From the NCBI GenBank assembly GCA_012512335.1, contig JAAZEK010000519.1:1-7802 (forward strand): a stretch of DNA of 7,802 nucleotides. Reading direction: 5' to 3'. The notes under the pieces were generated by a model. The model ran no database searches. It saw nothing but the letters and a program-made list of their open reading frames with translations, and was not told the DNA's origin. Every line of letters starts with the position of its first letter. The stretch's first letter is position 1. A program made the position numbers and the translations under genes. Shown piece after piece: positions 6,756 to 7,802 of the stretch. Source of the DNA: Clostridiales bacterium. GTDB lineage: Bacteria; Bacillota; Clostridia; Caldicoprobacterales; DTU083.

Positions 6756-6763
6756 TTTCGAAA
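6756..6763. promoter_or_regulatory. TTTCGAAA palindrome upstream of the regulator promoter
   Basis: An 8-bp palindrome centred 41 bp upstream of the site on the -10, repeating the 40-bp spacing of the pair at the operon promoter. Candidate auxiliary operator for the LacI-family protein. Confidence 0.5.
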
Positions 6764-6792
6764 TATATGGCCTTATTGGTTGCTTTTTACAA

Positions 6793-7003
6793 TAAAATAA
6801 TAATAAATCATATGGAAAGAGCCTTTGCAGGAACGAATAATAGCATTTGCGAATATCAATCTTAGCGAATATCAGCAGAAAATCCGTTAAACACTTCCGC
6901 ATGTCTGAACGTAGTGAGTTCGGAAGGTGTAGGATTTTCTGATGAGATGAGCTTTTGTTTGATTCGTGATGGCAACAGCGACTGGAATACATTTATTATT
7001 TTA
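6793..7003. mobile_element. MITE-like element, long copy
   Basis: A 211-bp non-coding element with AT-rich inverted ends (TAAAATAATAATAAAT at the left, ATTTATTATTTTA at the right). The symmetry continues inward over roughly 40 bp, including ACGAAT near the inner end of both arms. The right arm is 50/53 identical to the copy at 3833-3885, in the same orientation. The interior holds a direct repeat GCGAATATCA (6849-6858 and 6865-6874) and a long hairpin (6876-6941). TTTTAC occurs at both outer edges (6785-6790; 6999-7004) but overlaps the right end, so it is not a clear target duplication. No transposase is encoded; movement would need one supplied elsewhere. Confidence 0.72.
6876..6941. other. 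Long hairpin inside the long MITE-like copy
   Basis: CAGAAAATCC (6876-6885) pairs with GGATTTTCTG (6932-6941), and after a small internal loop ACACTTCCG (6891-6899) pairs with CGGAAGGTGT (6921-6930) with one bulge. The apical part contains GAAC/GTTC. The short copy of the element lacks this whole hairpin, so it is either a cargo segment or was deleted there. Confidence 0.7.
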
Positions 7004-7036
7004 CTTCCAAGTGAATAGTAACCTCGTGCGTGTGAG

Positions 7037-7178
7037 GTGTCCATTTTTCGGGGTACTGGATACAGTGTACGGTTCAATCCATGTGTACATTTTTCGGGGT
7101 TCGGTTCATTCCAAGTGTCCATTTTTCGGGATACGGTTCAATCCATGTGTCCATTTTACGGGGTACGGTTCAGTCTGT
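7037..7178. repeat. Four tandem copies of a 32-bp repeat
   Basis: Units start at 7037, 7083, 7115 and 7147. Each begins GTGTCCATTTTTCGGG or a close variant, then TACGGTTCAATCCAT. Units 2-4 are exactly 32 bp; the first is 46 bp because of a 14-bp insertion after GGGGTAC that creates a second GTAC. Read on the other strand the unit (GAACCGTACCCCGAAAAATG) resembles ends I remember from some IS3-like insertion sequences, which is a recollection rather than a match. All frames carry stops or low-complexity translations, so it is non-coding. Confidence 0.8.
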
Positions 7179-7180
7179 CT

Positions 7181-7417
7181 GTGCAAAATTTCAAGTAATC
7201 CATAATAATCGAAGTGTTTTAGGCTTTTTTGAGCAAAATATCAAGTAGTGCATGGTTTTCTTCTGATTTTGCTTGGTTTTTGGCCGTTTCTGTGCAATTT
7301 TTCAAGTAGTGCACGGTTTTTATCAGATATTCTATGCATTAGTTGAATTTCTGCTCATAAATCGCTAAAAGCAACTGAAAACGGCTCAAAATCATGCACT
7401 ACTTGAAATTCTGCACA
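7181..7417. repeat. Family of TTCAAGTAGTGCA repeats, three direct and one inverted
   Basis: Related roughly 23-bp motifs GTGCAAAATTTCAAGTAATC (7181), GAGCAAAATATCAAGTAGTG (7231) and GTGCAATTTTTCAAGTAGTG (7292) point one way; TGCACTACTTGAAATTCTGC (7395) is the opposite orientation. Sequence between the last two is partly symmetrical as well (GCCGTTTC against GAAAACGGC), forming an imperfect long stem over about 7260-7417. The motif's regular recurrence with an inverted terminal copy suggests element ends or a structured non-coding element. The following stretch 7418-7494 shows nothing else except the second arm of a 12-bp inverted repeat, AAGCAACTGAAA at 7369-7380 and TTTCAGTTGCTT at 7440-7451. 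Confidence 0.65.
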
Positions 7418-7494
7418 CAAAATGATGAAACCCTAAATCTTTCAGTTGCTTAATGCTTAAAACATCCAATAATATTCAATTTCTTACATATAAT

Positions 7495-7802
7495 GCACGA
7501 ATTAGTTAAATCCATCTATCCATCTATCTAAATCACTCAATATATATCACTCAATCTAAATCTCTATATCTAAATGCCATATCTAAATCTCTCAATCAGA
7601 AACTGCTCTAACTAAATGGCATAGCTAAATCTCCCAATCAGAAACTGCTATATCTAAATGCCAAATCTAAATCGCTCTATCTAAATCACTCTATCTAAAT
7701 GCCAAATCTAAATCGCTCAATCAGAAACCGCTCTAGCTAAATGGCATAGCTAAATCACTCTATCAGAAATCACTCTAGCTAAATTCCGTAACTAATTCGT
7801 AC
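7495..7802. repeat. 14-bp-period array with 42-bp higher-order unit, flanked by inverted repeats
   Basis: From 7527 to the window end, about 20 consecutive units of 13, 14 or 15 bp follow the pattern TCTAAATCNCTCTA. They group into blocks of 14+15+13: TCTAAATCTCTCAA, TCAGAAACTGCTCTA, ACTAAATGGCATA. Five such 41-42-bp blocks run from 7582 to 7790. Exact 12-bp inverted repeats ACGAATTAGTTA (7497-7508) and TAACTAATTCGT (7789-7800) enclose the array; counting the outer GC/AC bases, 13 of 14 positions pair. All frames on both strands have frequent stops, so it is non-coding. The array could continue beyond the window, but the inverted repeat suggests that it ends here. Confidence 0.85.

Noticed and set aside
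6729..6992. Minus-strand open frame of 87 codons upstream of the regulator
   Set aside because: It runs through the MITE-like element and the predicted regulator promoter, has no good ribosome binding site, and its translation looks like repeat DNA.
6862..7205. Overlapping open frames on both strands across the 32-bp repeats
   Set aside because: They are by-products of tandem repeats; units of 32 bp shift frame each time and no conserved domain is visible.
7527..7802. CRISPR array
   Set aside because: Units of 13-15 bp are contiguous and similar to each other; there are no unique spacers and no cas genes.
7527..7802. Plasmid or chromosomal iteron origin
   Set aside because: No Rep or DnaA gene is nearby, and no DnaA-box-like series was noticed; the repeat pattern alone does not support an origin.

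Overview
The window looks like a piece of a low-GC, Gram-positive clostridial genome, most likely a plant-polysaccharide degrader of the Lachnospiraceae type. That placement is an inference from AT-rich sequence, AGGAGG-type ribosome binding sites, sigma-A-like promoters and the gene families present; no marker gene is in the window. Every supported gene lies on the minus strand, so transcription runs from high to low coordinates.

In order of transcription the window holds: a LacI-family repressor (6662-5646); a regulatory intergenic region with a strong predicted promoter and three TTTCGAAA palindromes (5645-5242); an L-fucose-isomerase-like protein (5241-3886); a 223-bp spacer filled by two repeat elements; a GH28 pectinase-fold glycosidase (3662-2103); a neutral/alkaline-ceramidase-like protein (2040-583); and the first 178 residues of a GH3 beta-glycosidase starting at a TTG codon (536, running off the window at position 1). 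No signal peptide is visible in any of them, so this looks like a cytoplasmic stage of oligosaccharide breakdown. GH28 and GH3 would cut imported, probably pectin-derived, oligosaccharides. The isomerase-like protein would act on a released sugar. The ceramidase-like protein is the least explained member. The same palindrome recurs in front of the repressor gene and in front of the isomerase gene, which suggests autoregulation plus control of the operon.

The remaining DNA is unusually rich in repeats. Two same-orientation copies of a MITE-like element (3787-3885 and 6793-7003) bracket the isomerase-regulator segment. An inverted pair of a 79-bp hairpin-containing repeat (3686-3764 and 5570-5648) brackets the isomerase. 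The gene-free last kilobase (6793-7802) stacks four different families: the larger MITE-like copy, a 32-bp tandem repeat, a family of CAAGTAGTGCA motifs in both orientations, and a 14-bp-period array with a 42-bp higher-order unit enclosed by near-perfect 14-bp inverted repeats. These repeats are the least ordinary part of the window. The enzymatic operon is recognisable by family, but its exact substrate is not.
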